From: JBNKLG01 sp050292235
GTDB lineage: Bacteria; Pseudomonadota; Gammaproteobacteria; Chromatiales; Chromatiaceae
Reading direction: 5' to 3'
Assembly: GCA_050292235.1 (NCBI GenBank)
Contig: JBNKLG010000024.1
Location: 1-35,014, forward strand
Length of the DNA stretch: 35,014 nt
A model generated the notes under the pieces. It had not been told where the DNA came from. It was given only the letters and a program-made list of their open reading frames with translations, and searched no databases. Positions 1 to 6,553 of this stretch are shown one piece after another (positions within the stretch are counted from its first letter, which is position 1; the number at the start of each line of letters is the position of its first letter). The position numbers and the translations under genes are program-made.

Positions 1-68
1 CCTCCCCAGGCCGTTGTCGCTACGCAGAGGGCCAATAAGGCCAGGAGTAGGTTGATGCCGCGTTTCAT
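1..68 (-). CDS. Secreted protein, N-terminal signal peptide only (cut by window edge)
   Basis: Only the first 22 or so codons lie in the window, running off the left edge. They read MKRGINLLLALLALCVATTA, then Trp-Gly: a basic start followed by a hydrophobic core, which is a Sec signal peptide. The ATG at 68-66 is preceded by AAAGGA about 8 nt upstream, so I chose it over an in-frame ATG at 88-86. The mature protein is outside the window and cannot be named. The gspF remnants upstream might hint at a type II secretion or pilus-type gene, but nothing in these codons shows that. Confidence 0.6.
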   Translation of the reverse strand, partial: MKRGINLLLALLALCVATTAWG

Positions 69-123
69 CAGGTTGTCCTTTCGTTCCATTTTCCAGAGGG
101 ATTTTTTCAGGCTGAAATTGTTG

Positions 124-143
124 TTCTATCCAATTCTATCCAA
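124..143. repeat. Tandem 10-bp direct repeat upstream of the leftmost gene
   Basis: TTCTATCCAA occurs twice back to back (124-133 and 134-143). A period of ten bases puts both copies on the same face of the helix, as in PhoB-type direct-repeat operators. It lies 56-75 bp upstream of the start at 68. The regulator is unknown. Confidence 0.45.
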
Positions 144-275
144 ATAGATTTGGTGCCGGAGGACCAGTCGATACAGGTTAAGCGGTAACTACATTTCGGA
201 CCAAAAGCTAGCAGCTTATTGTTCAGCCTGTCAACAACCATTCAATATCAGAAAACGAGTCACGCTGTAAAATAG

Positions 276-294
276 TTAGAACTTATTGTTCTAA
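276..294. promoter_or_regulatory. Perfect 7-bp inverted repeat (possible operator)
   Basis: TTAGAAC, a 5-base spacer, then GTTCTAA: a dyad of 7-bp arms in AT-rich DNA about 210 bp upstream of the leftmost start. It could be a dimer binding site or a weak hairpin. No T-tract follows, so it is not an obvious terminator. Confidence 0.3.
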
Positions 295-344
295 TGATAT
301 GATTTTATTTGTTTAATCATCAAGGGGAGGCCAATGCCCATCTC

Positions 345-475
345 TTAACTCCTTGTGAAAACCCAATCGTAGAATGGGGCTGATGTTAACTGGTTCTGTA
401 GCAGGATGGCCAGTGCCTCCCCTAAAAAAACCACGCCACCCATGGACAGAATAACCAGGGGTTCGTCCCAACAGC
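345..475 (-). pseudogene. Second, more decayed copy of a gspF 3' end
   Basis: From 464 down to a TAA at 345 the minus strand reads EPLVILSMGGVVFLGEALAI followed by LL. The neighbouring gspF remnant has EPLLILAMGGVVLVVVLAIL at the matching place, so most of these residues agree if one codon is allowed as an insertion. After LL the sequence diverges into an unrelated tail ending FTRS. Upstream of 464 the match fades across an indel. No start codon or N-terminal domain is present. It is a relic of a duplicated type II secretion platform gene. Confidence 0.6.
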
Positions 476-512
476 GGAGCCGGTGGGATCTTTCCTCTGA
501 AAGGCAACCGCC

Positions 513-828
513 CTACTTCACCATCTGATTCAAATCAAAAATCGGCAGCAGAATGGCCAGCACCACCACCAGAACCACCCCACCCATGGCCAGGATCAGC
601 AGGGGCTCGAACAGGCCCAGCAGGGTGGCGGTGAGGGTTTCCACTTCCCGATCCTGGCTGTCGGCGGCGCGGCCCATCATCTCGTCCAGTTTGCCGCTGC
701 TCTCGCCGCTGCCAATGAGGGATAAAACCATGGGGGGGGGGAAGTAGCGGGAGGTTTGCAGTGAGGCCACCAGGCCCGCACCCTCCCGGACCTTGGCTGC
801 GGCCTCTTCCACAGGCACTTCAGGCCTG
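513..828 (-). pseudogene. gspF: C-terminal fragment of type II secretion inner-membrane protein GspF
   Basis: About 105 codons survive, matching the last quarter of GspF (normally about 400 residues): an amphipathic stretch with AAKVREGAG, the SGESSGKLDEMM segment that follows the second cytoplasmic domain, then GLFEPLLILAMGGVV and the final membrane helix ending AILLPIFDLNQMVK. The reading frame stays open upstream to 974, but there it only shadows phoR. GspF-like sequence starts right at the phoR stop (820-822), so the N-terminal three quarters were lost by a deletion that fused the fragment to the end of phoR. No other gsp gene is visible. It is probably non-functional. Confidence 0.8.
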
Positions 829-1899
829 TGATGCCTGCGGAAAACAGCACATAAAGGTGCTGCCTTTACCGGGCTCGCTGCTGATCTGCAGCTCACTGCC
901 GTGCCGAAACAGCACATGTTTGACGATCGCCAGCCCCAGACCGGTGCCACCACTGCTGCGGGAACGCCCCACATCCACCCGGTAAAAGCGTTCGGTCAGA
1001 CGGGGGATGTGCTCCTTCTCAATGCCAATACCGCTATCCGTCACAGAGAAGCAGGGACCGCTCTCCTCATGCCCCCAACGAATATTGATGGCACCACCCG
1101 CCGGGGTATATCTCACCGCATTTGACACCAGATTGGAGAAAGCACTGTCGATCTCAGAAAAGACACCCACAAAGGAGGTCTCCTCCTCAATCTCCAGGGT
1201 GATCTGATGCTTTCTGCTGCCACTCAGGGTGATCGCCTCGTCTTTGATGGCGCTCAGCAGCGTTCGCACATCAAACCGCTCGGGTATGCGCTCATCTTTT
1301 CCCGATTCCAGCCGCGAGATCAGCAGCAAATCCTCCACGATTCGTTGCATACGGGTCGATTGCTGATACATCTGTTCAATGATCTGTTGCCACTGCTCCA
1401 GCCCCTCATCGCCGCTGTGGAGCATGCTTTCCAGATAGCCATGCACCACGGTGAGGGGCGTACGCATCTCGTGAGAGACATTGGCCACAAAATCACTGCG
1501 AATGGTCTCCAACTGTGCCAGACGGGTAATGTCCCTGGCCTGCAACAGGAGCTTGTCCTTACCGAACTCCACCATGCGCACCTCCAGGGTGATGGCATCA
1601 TCCACCGGTGCAGGCATCTGGATCGACTGGTTAAAATCGCCAGCATCCAGATAGGCATGAAAGACAGGGTCTCTCAGCAAAGCGCGAATGTGCTCCCCGC
1701 GGCAACTTCTGCGATCAAAACCGAGGTTCTCATCGGCCTTTTTATTCCACCACTCCACGGTCTGATAGCTGTCCAGCACCACCGTAGCATCGGGCAATGC
1801 AGAGGTCGATTCCCTGAACTCAGAAAGGATTTTGCTGATCTTTTTTTTGTGCTTTTTTCTGAGCCGGATGAGCTCTTCTTCATAAATGCTCAAACCCAT
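820..1899 (-). CDS. phoR: Phosphate regulon sensor kinase PhoR, lacking the membrane anchor
   Basis: Histidine kinase that phosphorylates PhoB when phosphate is scarce. In order: a basic coiled region; a PAS-like domain beginning STSALPDATVVLD (the PhoR PAS signature); a HisKA box with FVANVSHEMRTPLTVVHGY (phospho-acceptor His about residue 143); and an ATPase domain with N-box FSNLVSNAVRYTP, GIGI and GGTGLGLAIVKH. It has about 359 residues against about 430 in the family. What is missing is the N-terminal pair of membrane helices: no hydrophobic segment exists. The ATG at 1899 follows the phoB stop by 4 nt. A GTG at 1932 would overlap phoB and still add no membrane helix. The 3' end abuts the gspF fragment. 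Family identity is sure; whether it senses normally is open. Confidence 0.92.
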   Translation of the reverse strand: MGLSIYEEELIRLRKKHKKKISKILSEFRESTSALPDATVVLDSYQTVEWWNKKADENLGFDRRSCRGEHIRALLRDPVFHAYLDAGDFNQSIQMPAPVDDAITLEVRMVEFGKDKLLLQARDITRLAQLETIRSDFVANVSHEMRTPLTVVHGYLESMLHSGDEGLEQWQQIIEQMYQQSTRMQRIVEDLLLISRLESGKDERIPERFDVRTLLSAIKDEAITLSGSRKHQITLEIEEETSFVGVFSEIDSAFSNLVSNAVRYTPAGGAINIRWGHEESGPCFSVTDSGIGIEKEHIPRLTERFYRVDVGRSRSSGGTGLGLAIVKHVLFRHGSELQISSEPGKGSTFMCCFPQASQA

Positions 1900-1903
1900 G
1901 GCC

Positions 1904-2587
1904 TTACTCGGAAAAACGATAGCCCGCGCCACGCACCGTATGGATCATCCCATCAGCCCCATAGGGTGCCAGAGCCACGCGCAGCCTTCTGATGTGCACA
2001 TCGACCGTACGCTCTTCAATATAGACATTGGTCCCCCAGACCCGATCCAGCAGACGGGAGCGGCTGTAGACCTTGCCCGAGTGGGTCATAAAAAAGTGCA
2101 GCAGTTTGAACTCGGTGGGACCGAGGGCAACCTCTTGACCAGCATAAATTACCTGATGCGATGCCGGATTCAGATGTAGATCACCCACCGTAATGGCATC
2201 CTCCGTTGCGTGGGGAGAGACCCGACGCAAAATCACCTTGATGCGCGCCATCAATTCTCGAGGGGAGAAGGGTTTGGTCACATAATCCTCAGCCCCGGAT
2301 TCCAGGCCACGCACCTTGTCATTCTCCTCACCTCGGGCGGTCAGCATGATCACCGGAATCTCACGGGTCAGATCATTGCTTTTCAGCTCCCGGGTCAGCT
2401 CAATACCGCTCATTTCCGGTAGCATCCAATCCATCAGGATCAGATCCGGTGGCGTCTCAGCCACCTTACGGCGAGCCTCAACCGCATCCTTGGCACCATA
2501 GCAGTCATAGTCCGCCTTGCTCAGGGCAAAGCAGATCATATCCATGACCGGCGCTTCGTCTTCAACCACGAGTATCTTTGCTGTCAT
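1904..2587 (-). CDS. phoB: Phosphate regulon response regulator PhoB
   Basis: OmpR/PhoB-family transcription factor that binds PHO boxes after phosphorylation by PhoR. The receiver domain (residues 1-120) shows the acidic pair VVEDE, phospho-acceptor Asp53 in ILMDWMLPE, Thr in MLTARG and Lys in YVTKPFSP. The C-terminal winged helix covers about residues 130-227, with LGPTEFKLLHFFM, a recognition helix with ERTVDVHIRRLR, and GAGYRF near the end. Length of 227 is normal. I chose ATG 2587 over a GTG one codon earlier; AGGGTGA lies upstream at suitable distance. It is transcribed with phoR, and a PHO box 85 bp upstream implies autoregulation. Confidence 0.96.
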   Translation of the reverse strand: MTAKILVVEDEAPVMDMICFALSKADYDCYGAKDAVEARRKVAETPPDLILMDWMLPEMSGIELTRELKSNDLTREIPVIMLTARGEENDKVRGLESGAEDYVTKPFSPRELMARIKVILRRVSPHATEDAITVGDLHLNPASHQVIYAGQEVALGPTEFKLLHFFMTHSGKVYSRSRLLDRVWGTNVYIEERTVDVHIRRLRVALAPYGADGMIHTVRGAGYRFSE

Positions 2588-2671
2588 CACTCAAATCACC
2601 CTAAATAAAGGTATCTTTGAACCGAAGTCCGGGGATTTCGGTATCCATTCAGCGCATGAGAACAGGTTTAT

Positions 2672-2689
2672 GTTACGGATTTATGACGC
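2672..2689 (-). promoter_or_regulatory. PHO box upstream of phoB
   Basis: On the minus strand the 18 bases read GCGTCATAAATCCGTAAC. They match 14 of 18 positions of the classical PHO box (two CTGTCA half-sites separated by an AT-rich 5-mer), with the central GTCATAAATC intact. It sits 85 bp upstream of the phoB start on the same strand, as expected for an autoregulated phoBR operon. Confidence 0.6.
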
Positions 2690-2715
2690 CTTGAGCTTCA
2701 GGCCACACGCTCTGA

Positions 2716-2734
2716 CGGTGAAAAAGATTCACCG
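2716..2734. promoter_or_regulatory. Perfect 7-bp inverted repeat between phoB and hslV
   Basis: CGGTGAA, loop AAAGA, TTCACCG. The dyad lies between the divergent phoB and hslV promoters. It may be an operator or a small hairpin. No T-run follows. Confidence 0.3.
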
Positions 2735-2769
2735 GCCACCCCTATCATAACCGCCTTTCCTCTGCTGCC

Positions 2770-2798
2770 GTTGAACAGGGAGAATCCCGCCCCAACAT
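2770..2798 (+). promoter_or_regulatory. Putative heat-shock (sigma-32) promoter for hslVU
   Basis: GTTGAAC, 13 bases, then CCCCAACAT. This resembles the sigma-32 consensus CTTGAAA - 13 to 15 bases - CCCCATNT and lies about 80 bp upstream of hslV, whose operon is a classic sigma-32 target. The assignment rests on motif and context only. Confidence 0.5.
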
Positions 2799-2876
2799 AG
2801 GAAATCATTGCCGGCATGGCGTCTATCCGCCCCGATCAGCTATCATGGATCCCCTTTTTGGCAATCAACAGCAGCT

Positions 2877-3419
2877 ATGGAAACCTTTCACGGCACCACT
2901 ATTGTCTCTATCCGCCGCAACGGCCAGGTCGCACTGGGTGGCGATGGCCAGGTGACACTCGGCCACACCGTTATGAAGGCCAACGCCCGCAAGGTTCGGC
3001 GTCTTTATAAAGATCAGGTACTGGCCGGATTTGCCGGGGCCACCGCCGACGCCTTCACCTTGTTTGAACGCTTCGAGGGCAAATTGGAAAAGCACCATGG
3101 CCACCTGACCCGTGCCGCCGTCGAGCTGGCCAAGGACTGGCGCACCGACCGCATGTTACGCAAGCTGGAGGCGATGCTCTGTGTGGCTGATCACAGCGCC
3201 TCGCTGATCATCTCCGGCACCGGCGATGTACTGGAGCCGGAAGAGGGCCTGATGGCCATCGGCTCCGGCGGGGCCTACGCCCAGGCCGCCGCCCGTGCCC
3301 TGCTCGACAGCAGCGAACTGACTGCCGAGGAGATCGTCGACAAATCCCTGGCCATTGCCGCCGACATCTGTATTTACACCAACCACAACCGGGTCATCGA
3401 AGTCCTCGAGGCCGAGTAA
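2877..3419 (+). CDS. hslV: ATP-dependent protease peptidase subunit HslV
   Basis: Threonine peptidase that forms the double-hexamer core of the cytoplasmic HslUV protease. The start is ATG 2877, giving METFHG before the catalytic TTIVSIRRNG; the short propeptide is removed to expose the N-terminal Thr. GGDGQVTLG and NARKVRRLY follow, with GSGGAYAQAAARAL further on; all are HslV hallmarks. The product is 180 residues, normal length. An open frame extends upstream to 2808, but those codons do not resemble HslV. No strong Shine-Dalgarno is visible. hslU follows 2 bp after the stop, so the two are made together. Confidence 0.96.
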   Translation: METFHGTTIVSIRRNGQVALGGDGQVTLGHTVMKANARKVRRLYKDQVLAGFAGATADAFTLFERFEGKLEKHHGHLTRAAVELAKDWRTDRMLRKLEAMLCVADHSASLIISGTGDVLEPEEGLMAIGSGGAYAQAAARALLDSSELTAEEIVDKSLAIAADICIYTNHNRVIEVLEAE

Positions 3420-3421
3420 CC

Positions 3422-4762
3422 ATGACAGACATCACCCCCCAAGAGATCGTCCGCGAACTGGACAAACACATCATCGGCCAGCAGGCTGCCAAACGCGCCG
3501 TGGCCATCGCCCTGCGCAACCGCCGTCGTCGCACCCAGGTGGATGAGCCATTACGCAGCGAGATCACCCCCAAAAATATTCTGATGATCGGCCCCACCGG
3601 GGTCGGCAAGACCGAGATTGCCCGGCGTCTGGCCAAGCTGGCCAATGCCCCTTTCATCAAGGTCGAGGCCACCAAGTTCACCGAGGTGGGCTATGTGGGC
3701 AAGGAGGTTGACTCCATCATCCGCGAGCTGGCCGATGTCGCCTTTGCCATGTACCGCGATCAGGAGCTGGAGAAGGTGAAGGTCACGGCGGAGCAGGCCG
3801 CTGAAGAGCGCGTTCTGGACGCCCTGTTGCCCTCGCCCAAGCCAAGCAGCTTTGACGAAGAGAGCCGTATGGGCGGTGGCGTCAGCGATGCCACCCGGGA
3901 AAAATTCCGCCTGCGCCTGCGCGACGGCGATCTCGACGACAAGGAGATCGAGATTGAAGTCAGCTCGCCCCAGATGGGCGTCGAGATCATGGCCCCCCCC
4001 GGCATGGAGGAGATGACCAGCCAGCTCCAGGGGCTGTTCCAGAACCTGGGCTCTGACCGGGCCAAACGGCGTAAACTGAGAGTTCGGGATGCCCTTGGCC
4101 TGCTCGCCGAGGAAGAGGCCGGAAAACGCATCAATCAGGAAGACCTCAAACTGCGCGCCCTGGAGGCGGTGCAGCAGCAGGGCATCGTCTTCATCGACGA
4201 GCTGGACAAGGTGGCCAAGCGCTCGGAATACGGTGGTCCCGATGTCTCCCGCGAGGGGGTGCAGCGCGACCTGCTGCCGCTGGTGGAGGGCTGCGCCATC
4301 AACACCAAGCACGGTATGGTGCGGACGGATCACATCCTCTTTATCGCCTCCGGTGCCTTCCATCTGGCCAAGCCCTCGGATCTCATCCCCGAACTACAGG
4401 GGCGACTGCCGATCCGGGTCGAACTCAGCGCCCTCAGCAGTGAGGACTTCGTGCGGATTCTCAGTGAACCCGATGCGGCATTGACCACACAATACCAGGC
4501 CCTGATGGCGACCGAAGAGGTGACGCTCAACTTCACCCAGGAGGGGATCCAGCGCATTGCCGAGATCGCCTACCAGGTCAACGAGAGCACCGAGAACATC
4601 GGCGCCCGCCGCCTGCATACGGTGATGGAGCGTCTGCTGGAAGAACTCTCCTTCTCCGCCTCGGAACAGCGGGGCGAGACGATCGAAATCGATGCCGCCT
4701 ATGTCGATCGGTCTCTTAACGATCTGGCGGAAGATCAGGACCTGAGTCGTTTTATCTTGTAG
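3422..4762 (+). CDS. hslU: ATP-dependent unfoldase subunit HslU
   Basis: AAA+ ATPase that recognises, unfolds and feeds substrates to HslV. Walker A is GPTGVGKT at about residues 57-64, followed by the pore region with KFTEVGYVGKEVDSIIREL. A variable intermediate domain spans about 110-240. Walker B is GIVFIDELDK near residue 253, then sensor and arginine-finger segments around LQGRLPIRVEL. The C-terminal end LSRFIL is the tail that inserts into HslV. The 446 residues match the E. coli length (443). It starts 2 bp after hslV and probably shares its ribosomes. Confidence 0.97.
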   Translation: MTDITPQEIVRELDKHIIGQQAAKRAVAIALRNRRRRTQVDEPLRSEITPKNILMIGPTGVGKTEIARRLAKLANAPFIKVEATKFTEVGYVGKEVDSIIRELADVAFAMYRDQELEKVKVTAEQAAEERVLDALLPSPKPSSFDEESRMGGGVSDATREKFRLRLRDGDLDDKEIEIEVSSPQMGVEIMAPPGMEEMTSQLQGLFQNLGSDRAKRRKLRVRDALGLLAEEEAGKRINQEDLKLRALEAVQQQGIVFIDELDKVAKRSEYGGPDVSREGVQRDLLPLVEGCAINTKHGMVRTDHILFIASGAFHLAKPSDLIPELQGRLPIRVELSALSSEDFVRILSEPDAALTTQYQALMATEEVTLNFTQEGIQRIAEIAYQVNESTENIGARRLHTVMERLLEELSFSASEQRGETIEIDAAYVDRSLNDLAEDQDLSRFIL

Positions 4763-4775
4763 CGGAGACCCGAAC

Positions 4776-5141
4776 ATGAGCCACCCCATGCCCACCGAGC
4801 TGAACCTGCACCGCCTCTCCAAGGTGCTGGAGATCCATTTCGACGATGGCAGCCAATATCAACTGCCCTGCGAATATCTGCGGGTCTATTCCCCCTCTGC
4901 CGAGGTTCAGGGCCACAGCCCGGACGAGCGCGTCTTGCAGTTGGGCAAGGAGGAGGTCGGTATTGACCGCATCGAACCCACCGGCAACTATGGCGTGACC
5001 CTCCATTTTGACGATGGCCACAACACCGGCATCTACTCCTGGGAAACCCTGTATAATCTGGGCAAACACCAGGAGGAGATGTGGGCCGCCTATCTTGAGG
5101 AGCTGACCGAAGCCGGTCACCAGCGCAAGGCCCCCTCCTGA
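4776..5141 (+). CDS. DUF971 family protein (gamma-butyrobetaine hydroxylase-like N-terminal domain)
   Basis: A 121-residue protein with one DUF971 domain: LEIHFDDGSQYQLPCEYLRV near the N terminus, then GNYGVTLHFDDGHNTGIYSW and a C-terminal helix. The fold is the small domain found at the N terminus of gamma-butyrobetaine hydroxylase; stand-alone copies are often encoded beside ubiE or hslU in proteobacteria. In eukaryotic-type and some bacterial proteins this domain carries metal or Fe-S ligands, but only one Cys is visible here, so I infer no cofactor. GGAG lies about 8 nt before ATG 4776. The molecular role is unknown; position suggests a link to ubiquinone synthesis or proteostasis. Confidence 0.85.
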   Translation: MSHPMPTELNLHRLSKVLEIHFDDGSQYQLPCEYLRVYSPSAEVQGHSPDERVLQLGKEEVGIDRIEPTGNYGVTLHFDDGHNTGIYSWETLYNLGKHQEEMWAAYLEELTEAGHQRKAPS

Positions 5142-5165
5142 CCCCAGCCGTAGGAACCCTCCGTC

Positions 5166-5933
5166 GTGAACGATCCCATCAAGCCGGACAACGGCAACAC
5201 CACCCACTTTGGTTATCAGCAGGTCCCAACGGGCGAAAAGGCCGAGCGGGTGCGTGCCGTCTTTGATTCGGTGGCCGACAACTACGATGTCATGAACGAC
5301 CTCATGTCCTTCGGCATCCACCGGCTGTGGAAACGCTTCGCCATCGAGCTGGCAGGCATCAGACCGGGTCAGCGGGTGCTGGATCTCGCCTCGGGCACCG
5401 GCGATCTGGCTGGCCCCTTCGCCGGCCTGGTCGGCCCCAAGGGCCGTGTCATCATGAGCGACATCAACAACGCCATGCTCAGCCGGGGCCGCGACCGCAT
5501 GCTCAACCAGGGCCATCTGGGCAACCTGGATGCAGTGCAGATCAACGCCGAGACCATCCCCTTTGCCGACCGCAGTTTCGATTGCGTCACCATCGCCTTC
5601 GGCCTGCGTAACGTCACCGACAAGGATCTGGCCCTGCGCGAGATGCAGCGGGTGCTCAAGCCCGGTGGCCGGGTGCTGGTACTGGAGTTCTCCCACCCCA
5701 GCAGTCAGGCCTTCTCCAAGCTCTATGACCTCTACTCCTTCAAGTTTCTGCCGCTGATGGGCCAGTTCGTGGCCAAGGATGCCGACAGCTACCGCTATCT
5801 GGCCGAGTCCATCCGCATGCACCCCGATCAGGAGACCCTGCAAGCTATGATGGAGACTGCCGGACTGGAACGCTGTGACTACCATAACCTCAGTGGCGGC
5901 ATCGTCGCCATTCATCGCGGCTTTAAGCTCTGA
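5166..5933 (+). CDS. ubiE: Ubiquinone/menaquinone biosynthesis C-methyltransferase UbiE
   Basis: SAM-dependent methyltransferase that adds the ring C-methyl group in ubiquinone (and menaquinone) synthesis. The SAM-binding motif is VLDLASGTGDLAGPF near residue 67; UbiE signatures are VADNYDVMNDLMSFGIHRLW and, after the core, FGLRNVTDKDLALREMQRVL with GGRVLVLEFS. The product is 255 residues, normal. It starts with GTG at 5166, with AGGAA about 9 nt upstream; no better ATG lies ahead of the conserved N terminus. It is followed after 2 bp by ubiJ. Confidence 0.96.
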   Translation: MNDPIKPDNGNTTHFGYQQVPTGEKAERVRAVFDSVADNYDVMNDLMSFGIHRLWKRFAIELAGIRPGQRVLDLASGTGDLAGPFAGLVGPKGRVIMSDINNAMLSRGRDRMLNQGHLGNLDAVQINAETIPFADRSFDCVTIAFGLRNVTDKDLALREMQRVLKPGGRVLVLEFSHPSSQAFSKLYDLYSFKFLPLMGQFVAKDADSYRYLAESIRMHPDQETLQAMMETAGLERCDYHNLSGGIVAIHRGFKL

Positions 5934-5935
5934 CC

Positions 5936-6553
5936 ATGTCCATCGCGCAGACAGCCACGGCGGCCAGCGGTGCCCTGGAGGCCATGGTCAACGCCTACCT
6001 GCGCCTGGACCCGGAGATCTTCGCCCGACTGGCCGCCCTGCATGGCCAGGTCATCGCCATGGAGATGGTCGGCCCGGATATCACCCTCTGGTTCATCCCC
6101 GCCCCGGATCGCCTCTACATCCAGAGCCATTTCGAGGGCGAGGCCGACTGCACCCTGCGCGGCACCCCCATGGCCCTGGCCAAACTGGGGCTGGTGGAGG
6201 ACAAAAGCGGCGAGCTGTTTGGCGGCGATATCGCCATCGAGGGGGACTCGGGCCTGGCCCAGCACTTTGGCCGGATCTTCGCCGAGATGGAGATCAACTG
6301 GGAGGCGCACCTGAGCCAATTCGTGGGGGATGTACCCGCCCAAGAGGCCAGCAACTATTGGCACCAACTCAAGGATTGGGGACAAGAGACCCACCGCACC
6401 CTGGAGCAAAACCTGGGGGCGTATCTCCAGGAAAGTCGCCTGCCCCATCCTGAAGCCGTCACCGCCTTCGCCGATGAGATCGATCGCCTGCGGGATGATG
6501 TTGAGCGACTGGAGGCACGGATCCAACGTCTCAGCACCAAGACCGCCCCATGA
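5936..6553 (+). CDS. ubiJ: Ubiquinone biosynthesis accessory factor UbiJ
   Basis: A 205-residue protein with an N-terminal SCP2-type lipid-binding domain (about residues 15-110, including IEGDSGLAQHFGRIFAEMEI) and a C-terminal helical region ending in a coiled coil (DEIDRLRDDVERLEARIQRL). UbiJ binds isoprenoid intermediates and organises the late ubiquinone enzymes. The position between ubiE and ubiB is the usual gammaproteobacterial order and settles the identity. Its ATG is 2 bp after the ubiE stop and its TGA overlaps the ubiB ATG (ATGA), so translation is probably coupled on both sides. Confidence 0.93.
   Translation: MSIAQTATAASGALEAMVNAYLRLDPEIFARLAALHGQVIAMEMVGPDITLWFIPAPDRLYIQSHFEGEADCTLRGTPMALAKLGLVEDKSGELFGGDIAIEGDSGLAQHFGRIFAEMEINWEAHLSQFVGDVPAQEASNYWHQLKDWGQETHRTLEQNLGAYLQESRLPHPEAVTAFADEIDRLRDDVERLEARIQRLSTKTAP

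Larger units (their letters stand above)
69..344. other. Intergenic, AT-rich, probable control region of the leftmost gene
   Basis: About 275 bases without a credible gene. It holds a perfect tandem 10-bp repeat (124-143) and a perfect inverted repeat (276-294), each listed separately. I see no tRNA or small ORF with a ribosome-binding site. Confidence 0.5.

Noticed and set aside
1207..1992. Plus-strand ORF (261 aa) opposite phoR
   Set aside because: Antisense to a gene with all kinase motifs in place; no motif or ribosome site of its own.
3551..4363. Minus-strand ORF (270 aa) inside hslU
   Set aside because: Antisense shadow of hslU; rich in Gly, Leu, His and Gln as expected for such frames.
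4752..5915. Long minus-strand ORF (387 aa) opposite DUF971 and ubiE
   Set aside because: It is the antisense shadow of GC-rich coding DNA: low-complexity, no ribosome site, no recognisable domain, and both sense genes are certain.
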